This document shows positions 5,675 to 5,880 of a stretch of 5,880 bases of DNA, piece after piece (within the stretch, counting starts at the first letter, position 1; each line of letters opens with the position of its first letter). The DNA is taken from contig CAKZUM010000320.1 of the NCBI GenBank assembly GCA_937921525.1, positions 1 through 5,880 on the forward strand, read 5' to 3'. The position numbers and the translations under genes are program-made. The stretch comes from an uncultured Saprospiraceae bacterium. Lineage in GTDB: Bacteria; Bacteroidota; Bacteroidia; Chitinophagales; Saprospiraceae. The notes under the pieces are model-generated. The model searched no databases, was not told the origin of the DNA, and was given only the letters and a program-made list of their open reading frames with translations.

Positions 5675-5737
5675 GGTGGCAGACATTTTAAAAATGGCTG
5701 ACACCTGTTCATAGCCCCCCAAGTATCAGCCACTTTC
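5675..5737. repeat. Overlapping inverted repeats with TGGCTGACAC-type arms
   Basis: 5675-5689 and 5691-5705 form a near-perfect palindrome (13 of 15 paired around A5690). The second arm also matches the inverted copy at 5723-5737 (GTATCAGCCACTTTC), with about 12 of 14 positions paired around a loop containing six Cs. The middle arm can therefore pair with either neighbour. Confidence 0.55.
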
Positions 5738-5760
5738 TAAGTAGTTATTCAAGTTAATAG

Positions 5761-5880
5761 TGTCAGGTATAATTTGGATGAGTTTTGGATTTAGACGAGT
5801 TAAAAAACGGAGGCATAGCCTTAGCTACGCCGAGTATTTTTAAGGAAGTATAAATTCAAAAATCGCCAAAGTATCCGACA
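5761..5880. repeat. 120-bp palindromic element with TGTC...GACA ends
   Basis: The left end TGTCAGGTATAATTTGG (5761-5777) is an imperfect inverted copy of the right end CCAAAGTATCCGACA (5866-5880). Pairing continues inward through TTTTG/CAAAA-type and TTAAAAA/TTTTTAA blocks. The centre is GGCATAGC (5812-5819) paired with GCTACGCC (5824-5831), with one wobble, around CTTA. The symmetry axis is near 5821, so the element appears to end right at the window edge. The core resembles the core of the palindrome at 1541-1694 (both have AAAAACG, AGGC, GCCT, AGC in order). Confidence 0.7.

Larger units (their letters stand above)
5511..5880. other. Non-coding region upstream of the PLP enzyme, rich in inverted repeats
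   Basis: These 370 bases contain no supported open frame on either strand. The first 110 bases (5511-5620) are AT-rich upstream DNA of the PLP-enzyme gene, where I see no convincing promoter boxes. From 5621 to the window end the DNA is almost continuously occupied by the hairpins and the palindrome listed separately. Confidence 0.65.

Overview
The window is AT-rich and every convincing gene lies on the minus strand, so it reads right to left. Start regions lack clear Shine-Dalgarno sequences and are A-rich, and the protein styles fit Bacteroidota. The many long palindromic intergenic repeats recall large-genome members such as the Saprospiria, but that finer placement is only an impression.

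Layout in transcription order. (1) 5880-5511 is a non-coding block packed with inverted repeats. (2) 5510-4344 encodes a class V PLP-dependent enzyme of the aminotransferase/desulfurase fold, in which the usual PLP-contacting Asp is a Cys. (3) 4343-3880 is a 464-base non-coding stretch holding a long palindrome of about 160 bp, a second modular unit with a GC-rich hairpin, and a possible promoter for the next gene. (4) 3879-25 looks like a four-gene operon: an O-carbamoyltransferase of the NodU/TobZ/SxtI family, a 49-residue one-helix membrane protein of the DUF5989/SxtK type, a membrane-anchored SGNH/GDSL esterase (SxtL-like), and a small three-helix membrane protein of the SxtJ type. The 49-residue gene is short and easy to miss.

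The four-gene set has the composition of the sxtI-J-K-L subcluster of cyanobacterial saxitoxin loci, but nothing else here belongs to toxin biosynthesis. The likely reading is a general cassette in which the carbamoyltransferase moves a carbamoyl group from carbamoyl phosphate to a hydroxyl of an unknown acceptor. The two small membrane proteins and the anchored SGNH enzyme would act at the inner membrane or periplasm. The acceptor (glycan, lipid or small molecule) cannot be read from the sequence.

The second theme is repeats. Long imperfect palindromes lie at 1541-1694, 4080-4240 and 5761-5880. The first two share an exact 19-base block in their arms, and the first and third share a similar central core. 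Another hairpin with 31-base arms (28 of 31 paired) sits between the carbamoyltransferase and the DUF5989-like gene. Two of these structures lie inside the putative operon and would be transcribed. No rRNA, tRNA, CRISPR array, transposase or integrase was seen.
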